From contig JBBMNZ010000026.1 in the NCBI GenBank assembly GCA_037954325.1, forward strand, positions 8,001,501-8,065,500: a DNA stretch of 64,000 bases. Reading direction: 5' to 3'. Source of the stretch: Fistularia commersonii. Taxonomy: Eukaryota > Chordata > Actinopteri > Syngnathiformes > Fistulariidae. The stretch's first letter is position 1; every line of letters starts with the position of its first letter. Below, one piece after another: positions 63,901-64,000 of the stretch. The notes beneath the pieces were generated by a model. The model searched no databases and was not told where the DNA came from. It saw nothing but the letters and a program-made list of their open reading frames with translations. A program made the position numbers and the translations under genes.

Positions 63901-64000
63901 TTCAACATTCCACAATACTGGGAAGCCCTTAGTAAGTTCCCCATCAACAAGGCATACTGTGGATACTGATGAAACTAAAGGGCCATCTTCTCCAAAGACA
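33930..64000 (+). CDS. vcan: Versican exon 8: GAG-beta domain, giant and incomplete at the window end
   Basis: Acceptor TTTTTCGCAG and phase (G+TC, Val) continue the versican frame, which then stays open for at least 30,071 bp (more than 10,000 codons). The human GAG-beta exon is about 5.3 kb, so this is at least 5.7 times larger. The first 1.1-1.7 kb is unique: Ser/Thr/Glu-rich, cysteine-free, with Ser-Gly sites in GRESGAMD, SVSSGDG and HDVSGTD, NST/NKT/NMT/NIS sequons, and a Ser run. From 35633 it is a tandem array of 145-codon repeats. Role by family: chondroitin sulfate carrier of V0/V1 isoforms, secreted to the pericellular matrix. I see no match to the mammalian DPEAAE aggrecanase site at the start. 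The large minus-strand open frames in every unit are shadows. Exon identity is firm; the true copy number depends on the assembly. Confidence 0.9.
35070..36067 (+). repeat. vcan: Degenerate founder copies at the 5' edge of the GAG-beta array
   Basis: 35633-36067 is exactly one 435-bp half-repeat with many substitutions: it keeps SSMTLSSTI-PDIEDDKI and FTDSEFEIS but has Ala in place of the Gly of the Ser-Gly motif. Before it, about 35070-35632 shows a still weaker copy (ALYATTG...; DIDDEHISSET), longer than 435 bp. This gradient from degenerate to near-identical is the usual edge of an array expanded by unequal exchange. Confidence 0.75.
36068..64000 (+). repeat. vcan: In-frame 435-bp/870-bp tandem array coding GAG-beta repeats
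   Basis: Half-repeats begin every 435 bp (TTC-TAC or TTC-CAC codons at 36503, 36938, 37373 ... 63473, 63908). Two types alternate. A reads FYSTGKPLVS...PKPTSVSAHSE...FEISGDTTSDSSEDP. B reads FHSTGKPLVSSPS...PKTTSVSSHSE...FELSGDTPADVTEDP. Neighbouring units differ by only a few bases in 870. In one A half I count 54 Ser/Thr in 145 residues, no Cys and no Asn. Each half has one acidic Ser-Gly (DSEFE-I/L-SGD). From 36503 there are 31 complete A+B units, then A and a truncated B; counting the degenerate half at 35633 there are 65 complete halves. No indel disturbs the register anywhere. Confidence 0.96.
54338..64000 (+). repeat. vcan: 4350-bp higher-order repeat (five 870-bp units) within the array
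   Basis: Private variants recur at exactly 4350-bp spacing. The B half with GGCATACTGGGG occurs at 54338 and 58688. The A half with AGTTTCCC plus GAGTTGGTCCC occurs at 54773, 59123 and 63473. The B variant with GAAAATCTTCTCACTTTC occurs in the next unit of each. Three units with GACATC follow, the first and third also sharing a silent GAGACCCC change (about 56440/60790 and 58180/62530). A third copy starts at 63038 with some differences. A two-unit piece of the same pattern precedes it near 52598-54337. Confidence 0.85.

Noticed and set aside
35206..63915. Series of 241- and 65-codon minus-strand open frames recurring every 870 bp (plus a 384-codon one at 35206-36360)
   Set aside because: They are antisense shadows of the versican exon 8 array. 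They repeat only because the coding strand repeats, have no splice or promoter context, and no recognisable domain.
36503..64000. Possibility that the array is a CRISPR or non-coding satellite
   Set aside because: There are no short direct repeats with unique spacers. The period is a multiple of three, the frame is continuous with the upstream versican coding sequence, and the composition matches a GAG-attachment domain.

Overview
The window looks like teleost fish nuclear DNA. It has vertebrate-style split genes with GT/AG introns, fish-type interspersed repeats, many microsatellites, and the gene order XRCC4 then VCAN on one strand, as in tetrapods. No bacterial, organellar or CRISPR-like features are visible.

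Layout: (1) About 1-8600 holds the 3' half of xrcc4 (non-homologous end joining), on the + strand. Three exons are convincing (806-972, 1495-1659, 2706-2794). Two further exons are phase-compatible but uncertain (5918-6040, which has an in-frame TGA, and 7346-7443). (2) About 8600-15000 is intergenic, without recognisable genes. (3) About 15050-64000 is the versican gene (vcan), + strand. It comprises a tentative promoter/exon 1, the signal-peptide exon 2 (16831-16894), the Ig exon 3 (17988-18371), link module 1 (exons 4 and 5), link module 2 (exon 6), the GAG-alpha exon 7 (23584-24711), and an exceptionally large GAG-beta exon 8 that begins at 33930 and is still open at the window end. All exon junctions and phases fit the vertebrate versican model, including 175- and 128-bp link exons and symmetric phase-1 GAG exons. 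(4) The 9.2-kb intron 7 carries a decayed Gypsy-type retroelement, a nested pair of short DNA transposons, two oppositely oriented fish repeats and a long GA/GT microsatellite.

The outstanding feature is inside exon 8. From 35633 to the window end the coding sequence is a tandem array with an exact 435-bp (145-codon) period, organised as alternating A/B halves in an 870-bp (290-codon) unit. There are 65 complete halves plus a partial one, with no length change and no stop in the versican frame. Every half from 36068 on carries an acidic Ser-Gly motif resembling a chondroitin sulfate attachment site, about 64 in the window. Exon 8 is at least 30,071 bp and the predicted V0 protein at least 10,748 residues, several times mammalian versican. 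The distal part shows a further 4350-bp (five-unit) higher-order repeat. Each half also carries a perfect GTAAGT and a pyrimidine-rich CAG; splicing between them would create an immediate stop.

Together the versican exons describe a secreted hyaluronan-binding proteoglycan: the G1 domain (Ig plus two link modules) tethers it to hyaluronan, and the GAG exons provide a Ser/Thr-rich, chondroitin sulfate-bearing rod. The C-terminal G3 domain (EGF, lectin, CCP) must lie beyond the window.
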